This document shows, piece after piece, positions 42,247 to 52,899 of a stretch of DNA of 64,000 nt (positions are counted from its first letter, which is position 1; each line of letters begins with the position of its first letter). This DNA comes from Neoarius graeffei. Its lineage: Eukaryota; Chordata; Actinopteri; Siluriformes; Ariidae. The position numbers and the translations under genes were made by a program. The notes below the pieces were generated by a model, which saw only the letters and a program-made list of their open reading frames with translations, was not told where the DNA came from and did not search any database. The stretch lies in the NCBI RefSeq assembly GCF_027579695.1, contig NC_083579.1, positions 70,037,371 to 70,101,370 on the forward strand. Direction: 5' to 3'.

Positions 42247-44402
42247 TGACTGTTGAAGGCTGAACTGTAGTCCACAAACCGCATTCGAACATAGGTGTCC
42301 CTGTGTTCCAGGTGTGACAAGGCTGTGTGGATGGCTGCCATTGACGGCATCGTCAGTTGAACGGTTCTGACGATATGCAAATTGAAGGGGGTCTATTGTG
42401 TCTGGGATGCCCTTTTTGATGTGTGACATGACTATCCTCTCAAAACACTTCATTACAACTGAAGTGAGTGCAATTGGGCGATAGTCATTCAGGCAGGTTA
42501 TATTGTTTTCCTTTGGGAGGGGCACTATGGTGGTGGTCTTGAAGCATGTGGGCACAGACGACATGGAGAGGGACAGGTTGAAAATGTCTGTGAAGACCTC
42601 TGCTAGCTGTGTGGAGCAGGCCCTCAAAGCATGGCTGGGGATGTTGTCAGGGCCGGCTGCCTTTCGGGGGTTAGTCCTCCTGAAGACCTTGCTCACCTTG
42701 GTTATGGTCACAGTGGGTGAAGAGCTCTGTGCTGCCTCTGCTGGTAGAATCCCTCTGTGTTGGTTGGTGTTGAGGGTGTCGAAGCGAGCATAGAACTCAT
42801 TCAGCTCATCTGGTGATGTGTTGTGGTTGGTTGTGACCCTGCTATTCTTCTGCTGGAAATTGGTGATGTGTTGCAGGCCCTGCCACATGCATCTGGAGTC
42901 TGAGGTGTTGTAATATTCTTCCAGCTTCAGTCTGTACTGCCTCTTGTACTACTCTACTTCCCTGATGGAGCCAAGTAGGTCATATCTGGCCTTTTTATAT
43001 CCATCTGCGTCACCAGAGGCAAAAGCGGTGGAGCGTGTATGTAGTGTACTTCACTGTTAATCCAAGGTTTTTGGTTTGGATACATTTTGCAGCGCTTGGT
43101 GGGGACAATGTCATTAATGCAAGTGCTGATGTAGCTGGTGACCACAGATGCATATTCCTCTAAATCCACAGAACAGTCTTCTCTCAAAGCAGCAGTCTTA
43201 AACACATCCCAGTTTGTAGAACTGAAGCAGTCCTGGAGCACCAGATCAGTCCATTCCAAACTTGAACAGTTTTACTCACGGGGGGGGGGGGGGCTTGTTT
43301 GAGAAGGGCCTTGTAGGCTGGGTAGAGGAACACAGAGATGTGGTCAGACTATCCAAAGTGGGGGCGGGGCACCGCCTTGTACCCATTCCTCACGTTGCTG
43401 TAGACATGGTCCAGGATGTTGTTGTCCCTTGTCGGAAAGCTCACGTGTTGGTGATACTTCGGTAGCACAGTCCCGAGGTTGCAATGGTTAAAATTCGTCC
43501 CCAGCCACGACGAGCACGGCATCTGGGTGTGTGGTCTCGTGTTTGCCGATGATGTCATGTAGTAGTCCTAGCGCTGTAGTCCGGTCGGCGGGATGTAAAC
43601 AGCCAGCATAAACAGCACTGAACTCCCTCGGTAGATAAAAGGGTCTGCACTTCACCATCAGCACTTCAATGTCTGCACAACAGTGTTTTTCAACCACCTG
43701 TACGTCCGTACACCATCTGTTGTTAACATAAACACACACACCGCCACCTTTGTTTTTACCGGAAGCAGATGTGCGGTCTCCGCGGTGCATGGAGTGGGTC
43801 TGTAGTTCAATGGCCGGGTCTGGCAGGCTTGCAGTAGTCCAGGTTTCTGTAAAAATCAGGGCACAACACTCTCTGATCTCACGTCGGGATGTTATCCTAG
43901 TTCTCAGCTCATGCATCTTATTCTCAAGCGAGCGAACGTTAGCTAGCAGAAGGCTAGGTAGTGGTGGTCTTGTAGCTCTAGCCTTTAGCCTAGCATGTAG
44001 CCCGCCTCTCTTACCGCGCCTCCGTCTTGGGTGCGTGGATTGTCGGCCGTTTCACCTACTCGAGTCTGGTGGTGATGCGGCCGGTGTCAGCGAAGAGAAG
44101 AAAGCTACAGTCCAGAAGGACTGGACTGGGCCTGTGGTGAATTTTGCCAATATCCAGAAGTGTGTCTTTGCTGTAGGTGATCCTAGTGTACAAGCACTGA
44201 GCATTTGTCACGATCAAAAATACTAAAATAAACAATAAATACGATCGGTGTCGTGAGCACGTCGCAAACGCGTTCGCCACGGGGGGGCATGATTCATGAT
44301 TTATTAGCTTAGCACAAAGGTGTGAATTGTTTTATTGTGATACAATAATTAAGATGAAAAAACAGAAATCTGGAGTGTGCATAGGTATTCACCCCCCAAA
44401 AG

Positions 44403-45290
44403 TCAGTACTTTGTAGAGCCACCTTTTGCTACAATTACAGCTGCAAGTCTCTTGGAGTATGTCTCTATTAGCTTAGCACATCTAGCCACTGGGATTTTTG
44501 CCCATTCCTCAAGGCAAAACTGCTCCAACTCCTTCAAGTTAGATGGGTTGCGTTGATGGACAGAAATCTTCAAGTTATGCCACAGATTCTCAATTGGATT
44601 GAGGTCTGGGCTTTGATTAGGCCATTCCAAGACATTTAAATGTTTCCCACTAAACCACTCCAGTGTAGCTTTAGCAGTATATTTAGGGTCATTGTCCTGC
44701 TGGAACATGAACCTTCATCCCAGTCTCAAACCTCTGGCCGACTCAAACAGGTTTTCCTCCAGATTTGCCCTGTATTTAGTGCCATCCATCTGCAGATGAA
44801 AAATATCCCCACAGCATGATGCTGCCACCACCATGCTTCACTGTAGGAATGGTGTTCTCAGGGTGTTGGGTTTGCGCCGCACATGGCATTTCCCATGATG
44901 GACAAAAATATAAATTTTTGTCTCATTTGATCAGAGAATCTTCTTCCATGTGTTTAGGGAGTCTTCCACATGCTGCTGGGGAAATTCCAAATGTGTTTTC
45001 TTAAGCAATGTTTTGTTTTGTTTTTTCTGGCCACTCTTCCATAAAGCCCCACTCTGTGGAGTGTACGGCTTAAAGTGGTCCTATGGACAGATACTCCCAT
45101 CTCCACTGTGGATCTTTGCAGCTCCTTCAGTGTTATCTTTGGTGTCTTTGTTGCATCTCTGATTAATGCCCTCCTTGCCCGGTCTGTGAGTTTTGGTGGG
45201 CGGCCTTCTCTTGTCAGGTTTGTTGTGGTGCCATATTCTTTCCATTTTGCTACAATGGATTTAAATGTTGCTCCATGAGATATTCAAAAA
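44403..45290 (-). pseudogene. Tc1 transposase, broken
   Basis: The C-terminal part (44708-44403) is open: [37 protein letters not shown], ending VAKGGSTKY, with Asp 2 and Glu of the DD34E set. Upstream pieces on the minus strand show GGGSIML-like and WSD/SDQ-like remnants near 44820-44935 and the helix-turn-helix near 45100-45270, with frame changes between. Inactive. Confidence 0.85.
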
Positions 45291-45881
45291 GTTTGGGATA
45301 TTTTTTATAACCCAACCCTGATCTATATTTCTCCACAACTTTGTCTCTGACCTGTTTGGAGGCTCCTTGATTTTCATGTTGCTTGCTTAGTCGTGTTGCA
45401 GAGTCAGGGTCCTTCCAGAACAGGTCAATTTTTATCTGTCATGATCTGTCACATGAATTTACATCATTTGACAGATCATGTGACACTTTGCTTGCACACA
45501 GGTGGATCTTAAATCAACTAATTATGTGAGTCATTAAGTGAATTGGTTGGACCAGCTCTTATTTAGGGGTTTCATACGAAAGGGGGTGAATACCTATGCA
45601 CACTCCAGATTTCTGTTTTTTTTTTATCTTATTGTTTGTGTCACAATAAAACAACAATTCACACCTTTAAAAGTGGTAGGCATGTTGCGTAAATCAAATG
45701 GTGCTAACCCTCCAAAAATCCATTTTAATTCCAGCTTGTAATGGGACAAAACAGGACAAACACCAAGGGGGATGAATACTTCTGCAAGACACTGTACAGT
45801 GTCCACAGTATCACCAGTTAAGAGCATCATACTAATGAATCAATAACTACTGAGATTATGTACTTTCCCTCTCACACACAC

Positions 45882-45961
45882 CTTGTGGTAGAGTCTGATG
45901 TCCATAAAGAAGCCATGCATGTAGGCCCTCAGCAGAGGTGAACCAATGAGGTGTGTCAGAC
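45882..45961 (-). CDS. nol10: nol10 exon
   Basis: Acceptor CCTCAG/GTCTGACAC and donor CACAAG/GTGTGT. The first two bases complete the Gly codon split from 52193. 26 residues follow: LTHLIGSPLLRAYMHGFFMD then IRLYHK, phase 0 at the end. LTHLIGSP-x-LRAYMHGFFMD is nearly invariant in NOL10. Confidence 0.97.
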
Positions 45962-46313
45962 CTGAGGAACAAATTCAGCCAGACTGAATAACCCAAAGCC
46001 AAACAGGCTACAGTATCGTCTCTAAACGAGTGTAATAGCACATTAAAGAAGTGGTTTGTAATTTGAGCCTCTAGCTGCTTCCTAGATGAACTGCGATTAA
46101 GAAACCTTCTTGTTATTGATAAAACATTTCCACCCCAATGTTGAAATGACATATACCGTGCGAGCTGCCATTTATTAAAAATATAGCTGTGTAGTTGTTT
46201 TAGCTGGGGGTGGAGTCTATTTCAGGGCCAGAAAATACAAATTAAATCAGAAAAAAAAAAAACCTAACCAGATTAACTACCTCATAATCTTTGGAATCAT
46301 ATATATGTATATA
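45962..46313. other. nol10 intron, nothing recognised
   Basis: Intron DNA upstream of the exon; A run at 46250-46262; no repeat end found. Confidence 0.35.
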
Positions 46314-46447
46314 ATTTACCAGCTGGGAGGTCCGGATCATGAAATACCGTGACCGAGGTCTTGAAAGTACTGACCGAGGCCTCGGTCAGTATTTTCAAGG
46401 CCGAAGTCACGGTATTTCATGATACGGACCGACCTTAAGCTGGTAAA
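46314..46447. repeat. 134-bp hairpin element
   Basis: The two halves 46314-46380 and 46381-46447 are inverted repeats with no loop; the centre is a 22-bp perfect palindrome around GAGGCCTC (46370-46391). Arms include CCAGCT, TCCG-ATCATGAAATACCGTGA and their complements. A small fold-back MITE. Confidence 0.8.
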
Positions 46448-47183
46448 TAATATTTATTTTTTTTCTTTACTAAATTCTAACAGAAAAAGAGAGCACCCGA
46501 AAGGGAAACCATATTTAGAACAAACCTGCTACAAGCTCATTTTCGGCTTTCTCCTGAAATGTTTTCTTTTATTTCGTCTTCATCAGGGTAGTAAAACTCG
46601 TTTTCGCTGTGAACACTGTCTTTATCGCTATCCATGCTGTAAAATTAATGCTATTATACTGAGAAATGCAAAAATAAATGTTGTCAAAAAATTTGTTTTT
46701 GTTGTGAACGAGCGAGTCGCCAAAAGGTCTGTAACCAGGGTCCGGATCGTAGGATTCCGGCCCGCTCGCGAGCCAATCATAGCATACGATTTGATGGAAA
46801 CCGGACTGCGAAAAAATAAGATTATATATTGTATATGATATTTGAACAAACACTTCTCACATCAGTTCAGTGTTAATGTGTCATAAAAAGCATGCTGAAA
46901 TTCGACAGTTCTTCAGCGTTCTAACACACAGCAGAAACATTCGGCAGATTTAGGAATCAGTGATGCCTTATGAATGTTTCCCAATGCATGCTTTGTCATT
47001 TGGTATGGGGGGAAAAGACTGGAAACAAGGCAAAAAGGTCATGACGACTGGTCATCGATTTGCTCCTAATCATTAACAGTAAGCAAAAGCTTTTTGGCCA
47101 ATGCTGATTGTTTTACCAATAAGAAGAATATTATGCTTGAGGGGAAAAAAAGAAACCCAAAGACTAAATGCAGAGTGTAAAGG
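46448..47183. other. Repeat-derived spacer
   Basis: 46735-46815 (GTCCGGATCGTAGGATTCCG, then GCTCGCGAGCCAATC) resembles conserved parts of a fish dispersed element and may belong with the hairpin at 46314. No coding region is supported. Confidence 0.35.
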
Positions 47184-47249
47184 GCAGGATGGTGGTGTAG
47201 TGGTTAGCACTGTTGCCTCACAGCAAGAAGGTTCTAGGTTCGAGCCTAC
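47184..47249 (+). repeat. SINE head fragment
   Basis: GGTGGTGTAGTGGTTAGCAC through GCAAGAAGGTTCTAGGTTCG is the tRNA-like head with the B box GGTTCGAGCC; body and tail are absent. Confidence 0.85.
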
Positions 47250-47598
47250 AAAGGAGTGAGCCACAACCTATCCCTGCTTGCAAAGACTGAGCCTTTGGTG
47301 CTGCTCTGATCATGTCACCAATTAACCTTCTTATTGTGGAATTTTACAAAATGGTGTTACTTGAATATCCAATAAACTTTTCAGTCTCGTTTTGCTTCTG
47401 TCCCAGGGCTCAAATTCTAACTTTATGTTTACAAAATACAATTAAGTTGGTCAGGAAGACCACTGAAAAAATTTTTTTTGTACTTTTGTCAGTTAAATAA
47501 AAGGTTCACGTGAATTAACAAAAATCACACATTTTTGATTTTATTGCATTTTGAAAAATATCCCAACTTTTCTGAAAATGGAGTTAGCACATTGTGCC
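47250..47598. other. Repeat-derived spacer
   Basis: 47560-47590 (AATATCCCAACTTTTCTGAA) resembles the worn transposon end at 1525-1550. No gene seen. Confidence 0.35.
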
Positions 47599-47602
47599 TT
47601 AA

Positions 47603-47990
47603 CCCATTGACGCCGGATGCTGCGTCGCGCAACATTGCCCCTAGCACCGGTTGTTGCATAACGCAACATTGCCCCAAATGCTGGTTGCTGCATAACGCAG
47701 CATTGTTGATTTGTCATTATTTTCAAGACGCATGCCAGATTTGTTTTTTTTATAAAAATGTGTTAGTGTTAATGCTGAATGAGCATGATCCAATAAAAGC
47801 AGAGAATTTTATCTTTTAAATGCAACTTATTTCATGTCTATGTGCTTCAGAGGCTGATATATTGATTTTCATAGGCGTTTTCAATTAATTATTTTTATTT
47901 CAGAAAACCCTCAGGCAGATGGGGACCTTTTCTAAAAACTGCCTTAGGCATTTGCAGACTTTTTTTGCAGGCGTTTCAGGCGTCAATGGG
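47603..47990. mobile_element. piggyBac-like MITE, 388 bp
   Basis: TTAA stands at 47599-47602 and 47991-47994, with ends CCCATTGACGCC / GGCGTCAATGGG. Just inside the left end a unit of about 34 bp is repeated three times (47612-47710; GCATAACGCAACATTGCCCC core). Another TTAACCCATTGAC start occurs at 55177. Confidence 0.85.
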
Positions 47991-47994
47991 TTAA

Positions 47995-48315
47995 AAGAAA
48001 ACATGCCCTTTTTTTTTTTTTTTAAACCACAAGACTTGTTTATTTGCACTACCTTGAAATACATTTGCAAAGTAAAGTGCAGAACATTGTCTCTGAAGAC
48101 ATGCAAATATTACAATAACCACACATTCAAAACACTTATTAATAGAGATGAGAATGTCCAATAACGTGGGACATTGCAATTTTTTTTTGAACTAGAAAGT
48201 TACCAAACTGAAATGGCACCAAATAGCAGAAATAACCCAAAGGCAAAAGGCAAAATGACATGCAAAAAACACCAAGAGCGCTCTGAGAACACAATATCCC
48301 ATGCTGGCAACGATA
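47995..48315. other. Intron spacer
   Basis: T runs at 48010-48023 and 48180-48189; no gene or element end recognised. Confidence 0.3.
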
Positions 48316-49904
48316 CAGTGCCTTGCAAAAGTATTCATACCCCTTGAACTTTTTCACATTTTTCCGCCTTACAACAACAAACTTAAAAGTTTCTTATTGA
48401 GATGTTATGTGATAGACCAACACAGAGTAGCACATAATTGTGAAGTGAAACGAAAATGATAAATGGCCTACAAAATTTTAAACAAATAAAAATCTGAAAA
48501 ATGTGGTGTGGATTAGTATTCAGCTCCCTGTACTCTGATACCTCTAAATACAATCCAGTGCAATCAATTGCCAAAAGTCATCTAATTCGTTAATAGAGTC
48601 CTACTGTGTGTAATTTACTCTCAGCATAAATACACTTGTTCTGTGAAGGCCTCAGTGGTTTGTTAGAGAACACTGAAGAACAAACAGCATCATGAAGACC
48701 AAAGAACTCACCAGACAGGTCAGGGATAAAGTTCTGGAGAAGTTTAAAGCAGGGTTAGGTTATGAAAAAATATCCCAAGCTCTGAACATCTCAAGAAGCA
48801 CTGTTCAATCCATCATTCAAAAATGGAAAAAAAGTGTGGCACAGCTGCAAACCTACCAAGACATGGCCGTCCACCTAAACTGACAGAGCGAGCAAGGACA
48901 GCACTGGTCAGAGAAGCAGCCAAGAGGCCCATGATCACTCTGGAGGAGCTGCAGAAATCCACAGCTCAGGTGGGAGAATCTGTGCACAGGACAACTAAGT
49001 CGGACACTCCACAAATCTGGCCTTTTTGGAAGAGTGGCAAGAAGAAAGCCATTGTTGAAAGACAGGCATAAGAAGCCATGTAGGGGACACCGCAAACATG
49101 TGGAAGAAGGTGCTTTGGTCAGATGAGACCAAAGTTGAACTTTTTGGCCTAAATGCAAAGCGCTATGTGTGGCGGAAAACTAAACACTGCTCATCACCCT
49201 GCACACACCATCCCCACTGTGAAACATGGTGGTGGCAGCATCATGCTATGGGGATGCTTTTCTTCAGCAGGGACAGGGAAGCTGGTCAGAGTTGATGGGA
49301 AGATGGATGGAGCTAAATACAGGGCAATCCTGGAAGAAAACCTGTTGGAGGCTGCAAAAGACTTGAGACTGGGAAGGAGATTCACCTTCCAGCAAGACAA
49401 TGACCCTAAACATACAGCCAGAGCTACAATGGAATGGTTTAGATCAAAGAATATTCATGTGTTAGAATGGCCCAGTCAAAGTCCAGACCTAAATCCCATT
49501 GAGCATCTGTGGCAAGACTTGAAAATTACTGTTCACAGACGCTCTCCATCCAATCTGGCTGAGCTTGAGCTATTTTGCAAAGAAGAATGGGCAAAAATTT
49601 CAGTGCCTAGATGTGCAAAGCTGGTAGAGACATACCACAAAAGATTTGCAGCTGTAATTGCAGCAAAGGTGGCGCTACAAAGTATTGATGCAGGGGGGCT
49701 GAATATTAATGCACATCACATTTTTCAGATTTTTATTTGTTTAAAATTTTGAAGACCATTTATCATTTTCGTTTCACTTCACAATTATGTGCTACTCTGT
49801 GTTGGTCTATCACATAAAATCTCAATAAAAAACTTAAGTTCGTGGTTGTAAGGTGGAAAAATGTGAAAAAGTTCAAGGAGTATGAATACTTTTGCAAGGC
49901 ACTG
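48316..49904 (+). mobile_element. Tc1-like transposon, complete length
   Basis: TA flanks both ends (48314-48315, 49905-49906). CAGTGCCTTGCAAAAGTATT opens the element and its complement closes it. Inverted repeats extend about 200 bp (ATTATGTGCTACTCTGTGTT and complement inside). 1589 bp. Confidence 0.96.
48692..49700 (+). pseudogene. Tc1 transposase, frameshifted
   Basis: ATG at 48692 gives MKTKELTRQVRDKVLEKFKA with the helix-turn-helix (GYEKISQALNISRSTVQSII). Frame breaks occur near 48835, 49000-49075 and 49180. The later part is open from 49200: [67 protein letters not shown] (Asp 1) lies near 49110-49150. All three DDE positions are preserved in sequence but not in one frame. Confidence 0.9.
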
Positions 49905-50023
49905 TATCTACGCTATGAGTGCTTAATACACCCTCATGAAATTGTCAGAGTACAAGTTTGGTAATCAAGGGCTGTAACTCTGGTAAAATGCGACTGAATT
50001 TAACAAAATTACAATATACCGAC

Positions 50024-50871
50024 TAGGGATGTTAACCGATGACCGTTTGACCGGTGGTTGACCGAATCAACATCAACCAGTTAATTTTTTTTTGGTTGTT
50101 GGTTAAAAAAAAAAAAAAAAAAAATCAATCATTTTGAAGCTGCCGATTTTGGAGCGGAGAACCTGGAATTCTGTGTTGTAAACGCTTGGGGCATGCCATG
50201 CGGTGTAAGGACGACAGCTGACAAATCAGAAACACCCATTCAGTCATGTCCCGCCCTCCCGCCCCAGAGCTGAAGACAGCTGACAAATCAGAAACACCCA
50301 TTCAGTCATGTCCCGCCCTCCCGCCCCAGTTGAAAACAGCTGCCACTCGGTGAGAGAAAAGTGTAGACACAGGCTTTTTAGCTTACAAATTACTCTTCTG
50401 TTTTTTTTTTTTTTAAATTATTATTAGAAGGCACATCGAGTTTAGTCCTGCCTTGGCCAGTGCATTCTGAAAGTATGTTTCGGTCTGTGGCCAACAATGC
50501 ATGTTATTGCAGATCATATCTCTCCACACAAACTAAAGGCGCAGATGCCGACTTTTTCACGGCTGAATCGTGCAGATCCGATTTTTTTTTTTTTTGGGGG
50601 GGGGGCGTTGGAGTGTCTGAATAATTTCATCAGAGTAAATTCTGTATTAAAATGACTAAATAAGCAAATGCCGTTGAAATTAGTCAGACACTCCAACGCC
50701 CCCCCCCCCCCAAAAAAAAATCGGATCTGCACGATTCAGCCGTGAAAAAGGCAGCATCCGCCAAAAGGCGCGCCGTTTGCATCCCTGTTAAACTCACAGG
50801 TTAACCGACTTTAACCGGCTAATGAGGCTCGGTGGTCGGTCAAGATTTTTTTTTAGTTTTCACCATCCCTA
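50024..50871. mobile_element. hAT element, non-autonomous, with nested MITE
   Basis: The 8-bp duplication ATACCGAC (50016-50023) / ATACCAAC (50872-50879) has one change. The end TAGGGATGTTAACCGATGAC matches the complement CATCCCTA at the right. A 62-bp unit is tandemly doubled at 50213-50336 (AATCAGAAACACCCATTCAG). The palindromic MITE at 50535-50787 is inserted in it. Confidence 0.85.
50535..50787. mobile_element. Palindromic hAT-like MITE, copy 2
   Basis: It has inverted arms around a short centre near 50655, with facing G and C runs (50596-50605, 50699-50711). It shares TCGGATCTGC-CGATTCA and GACACTCCAA with 32138-32593 and ends GCGCCGTTTGCATCCCTG. Confidence 0.8.
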
Positions 50872-50879
50872 ATACCAAC

Positions 50880-51070
50880 ATATAACAAAGAATCCTGCCA
50901 AGTTTCATGAAATTCCTCCAAAAATTGTGAGAGGAGTCGATTCCAGAATGTGAGCACCCTTCCCGGACGGATGGACAGACATTGCCACGACATAATCTCC
51001 CTTTGGGCCTTTCGGCCAGTGGGGGATAATAATAAAAAAAAAAAATAAATAAATAAAAAAACCACCCAGG
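50880..51070. repeat. Tail of a dispersed non-coding repeat
   Basis: GACATTGCCACGACATAATC, then TTCGGCCAGTGGGGGATAAT and an A-rich tail, is the conserved 3' end of a widespread fish repeat. The upstream part is absent. Confidence 0.5.
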
Positions 51071-51463
51071 GCACACTGTTTCTCATTATATTTGAGTAAA
51101 CAAGTCTTACAAAAAGATTCTTAATCATTGGCAGGGTCGAATCTAAACTGATATTTTCCTCACAATGACACCATTTCCTCAACTGATCTAACAGAGAATG
51201 TAAAATATGCCCGAGTAGGTGAGTGAGTAGGTTTTCGTTCCTCCTTTGTTGTGCAACTAAATAGTGGCCCACGGGTTCAGTGCAATGCTTTCAGTAGAAT
51301 TAGTTCTGTATCACAGGCAGACAGAAAATGTCATTTTCCCAGTGCTGCAAGATTTCATCATGCATGCTTTCATATTCCAGGACCAGACAGACAGTGGAGT
51401 TCATTTTCTGGCTTGATTACTGCATTTAGATCAAAAAGGGGAAACGCCAAAACAGCTTCAGAC
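51071..51463. other. Intron spacer, nothing recognised
   Basis: No repeat ends, no convincing frame. Confidence 0.3.
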
Positions 51464-51467
51464 TTAA

Positions 51468-52042
51468 ACGAGAACTGAAGGCAAATTTATCATAAAAATT
51501 CTATATACACCTCTAGGATTCGGACAGCACTACAAAATGGCGTCCTCACTATATAGCGCCCTGTATAGTGAGTAGGGAGCGATTTCGGACACAGGGAACG
51601 TGACCAACATCTGCCAACGTTGTCAAAAGATGCGCGCGCCCTCTTTCGAATGCTGATGTAATCAAGCTGGAAGTTTTGTTTGTTTTGATAGCAATCAGGA
51701 AAGTTTGAAAAAAGTAGGCAGTAATCGTCATTTAAACTCATTTTTGTGCAATATTTCATTTGGAAAACAGTTTTCAAAATGGCAGCACTGACACCTGGCT
51801 GACACGTCACATTTCAAAGTTTCGCACAAGTCTCGAAGATCGCACGGATAAGCGACGCCTGCCGTGGACCAAATAAACTAAATTCAACACGGCTAAAAAC
51901 CGAATAGGCCGATAAGTATAATATTTAATTGCAATTAGTTGCCAACATGAGTCATGATATAAGGTTACTTAAACCGAAAACGTAACTGAATAACACGTTA
52001 ATTAAGAAATAAAGCAAGTTTAAAAATGACTTCAGTTCCCCT
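51468..52042. mobile_element. TTAA element (AGAACTGAAG ends), copy 2
   Basis: TTAA stands at 51464-51467 and 52043-52046. The left ACGAGAACTGAAGG and right complement GGGGAACTGAAGTCATTTTT match 29261-30445. A fragment of the CCCTGTGTC MITE is inserted at about 51515-51600. Confidence 0.82.
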
Positions 52043-52192
52043 TTAACTAGGCATCCTGTCACCATCTTTACACTGATATATATTTTATTATTATTATGTT
52101 ATAGACATTTAATTACGTTCATGTAGCAAATAGAACTTTCAGCAGTTATGGAAACAAAAAAAGAAGGCCACATACAAGACTAGTGAACTTAC

Positions 52193-52319
52193 CAAGGTTG
52201 TCCAGGTCTTTGCGTGTAACAAACTTGTAGTCGTCATAGACTGTACTCTCTGGGTTCTCCTCCAGTTCCTCAGTCAGGTTATCCAGGAAGGAGCACCACC
52301 GAGGTGCAGGACCCAGGGC
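52193..52319 (-). CDS. nol10: nol10 exon (first in window)
   Basis: Acceptor CTTCAG/GCCCTGGG and donor ACCTTG/GTAAGT. It encodes 42 residues and one base: ALGPAPRWCSFLDNLTEELE, ENPESTVYDDYKFVT, RKDLDNL. LGPAPRWCSFLDNLTEELEE is identical to my recollection of human NOL10 and marks the end of the WD40 part. Earlier exons are outside the window. Confidence 0.97.
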
Positions 52320-52737
52320 CTGAAGGACAATGAAGGTGGAGGTGGTGAAATTAAGCTCGTCACACAGCAAACGCATAACACTGTGGAGACCTACACCCAA
52401 TGGCATTCGGTTCAGAACCTCATCTGTGTATATCTAGGAGACAGCCAGATACTGGAACTCTGTTGGACGTCTTTTCATGGTGCGTTAGTCATCTGTGGAT
52501 CTTCTGAAAAAGTCTGAATCATTCAAGACTGTTCTCAAACCTCACTCTTTGGATGAACCGTCAGTCCTAACTAGCTTCATAACAAGCAAAATTCAACAAG
52601 CTGAACTGCATGCATTTAATGAAGAGTTTTACGCTCTGTCATTTATCCCCACAGGATTCATCACTTTCTGAAGAAAGTGTTCTTTTACCTGACAATTTCA
52701 CTTAACGGACCAATCAACATGCTCACGTGAAAAATGT
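52320..52737. other. nol10 intron, nothing recognised
   Basis: The minus frame running upstream of the exon does not match NOL10 and is intron. 52450-52680 shows no known motif. Confidence 0.35.
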
Positions 52738-52899
52738 GTTTCAGTTAGGCCTGTCACAATATTCAATAGACCTCTTGCAGTCACGTGACCGAATCCCGGC
52801 TGGAATGTAAACAGCCGCCATCTTGTCGGTCAACAACACAGCTGAATATAACCGACGGACTACACGGCTCATTTTTCTAATGAACAGATAACTAGATAC

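Larger units (their letters stand above)
41230..43960 (-). pseudogene. LINE ORF2: endonuclease and reverse transcriptase, broken
   Basis: In order: LLLANVRSLENKMHELR (start of the APE endonuclease), FTETWTT with the metal-binding Glu, VVAGDEFNH-like and LDHVYSN, then SDHISVF (catalytic Asp-His) near 43350. The reverse-transcriptase follows with RKAAGPDNIPSHALRAC, PLPKENNITCLNDYRPIALT, FAYRQNRSTDDAV, VDYSSAFN (first catalytic Asp), QGCVLSPLLYTLFT and KFADDTTVI (FADD active site). At least four frame breaks and an internal transposon mean it is inactive. Confidence 0.88.
41159..44280 (-). mobile_element. APE-type LINE (non-LTR retrotransposon), truncated
   Basis: On the minus strand a single degenerate ORF2 can be followed from 44280 to 41159: a 5' basic region, endonuclease, then reverse transcriptase. 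It is interrupted by a 680-bp DNA element (41567-42246). The motifs place it in the jockey/CR1/L2 group of APE LINEs; a finer assignment needs alignment. Long G runs at 41385-41410 and 43281-43292 lie within the coding region and are probably slippage. Confidence 0.88.
40550..45794 (-). mobile_element. Tc1-like transposon enlarged by nested elements
   Basis: The ends CAGTGTCTTGCAAAAGTATT (left) and its complement (right) are flanked by TA (40548-40549, 45795-45796). The true Tc1 parts are 40550-40687 and about 44300-45794. Between them stand a palindromic TTAA element and a LINE. The left part joins the terminal repeat straight to CAAGTCTCTTGGGGTATGTC, which in the body lies well inside the transposase end, so an internal deletion is also present. 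Confidence 0.85.
9140..52319 (-). other. nol10: nol10 gene span in this window (eight exons, 3' half)
   Basis: NOL10 (Enp2 in yeast) is a nucleolar WD40-repeat protein of the small-subunit processome, needed for 18S rRNA maturation. The eight exons listed separately join in phase to about 375 residues, collinear with the C-terminal half of vertebrate NOL10. Markers are GPAPRWCSFLDN, NPFAYEEYR, the NUC153-type motif DDRFKMMFENPD, the acidic stretch before KSWVEEVR, GEEFRSF, and VGSKQLTFTL. The start and the WD40 repeats lie beyond 52319, and no earlier exon was found between there and 64000. Intron sizes in transcription order are about 6.2, 5.5, 0.15, 0.12, 8.7, 4.4 and 16.9 kb. The large ones are packed with transposons. 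No exon is broken. Confidence 0.95.

Noticed and set aside
42503..43465. Plus-strand ORFs as host genes
   Set aside because: They are antisense to the LINE ORF2, whose motifs are clear on the minus strand.
52320..52406. Extra nol10 coding sequence upstream of the 52193-52319 exon
   Set aside because: The frame is open but does not match NOL10, and a good acceptor (CTTCAG) sits exactly at the conserved boundary.
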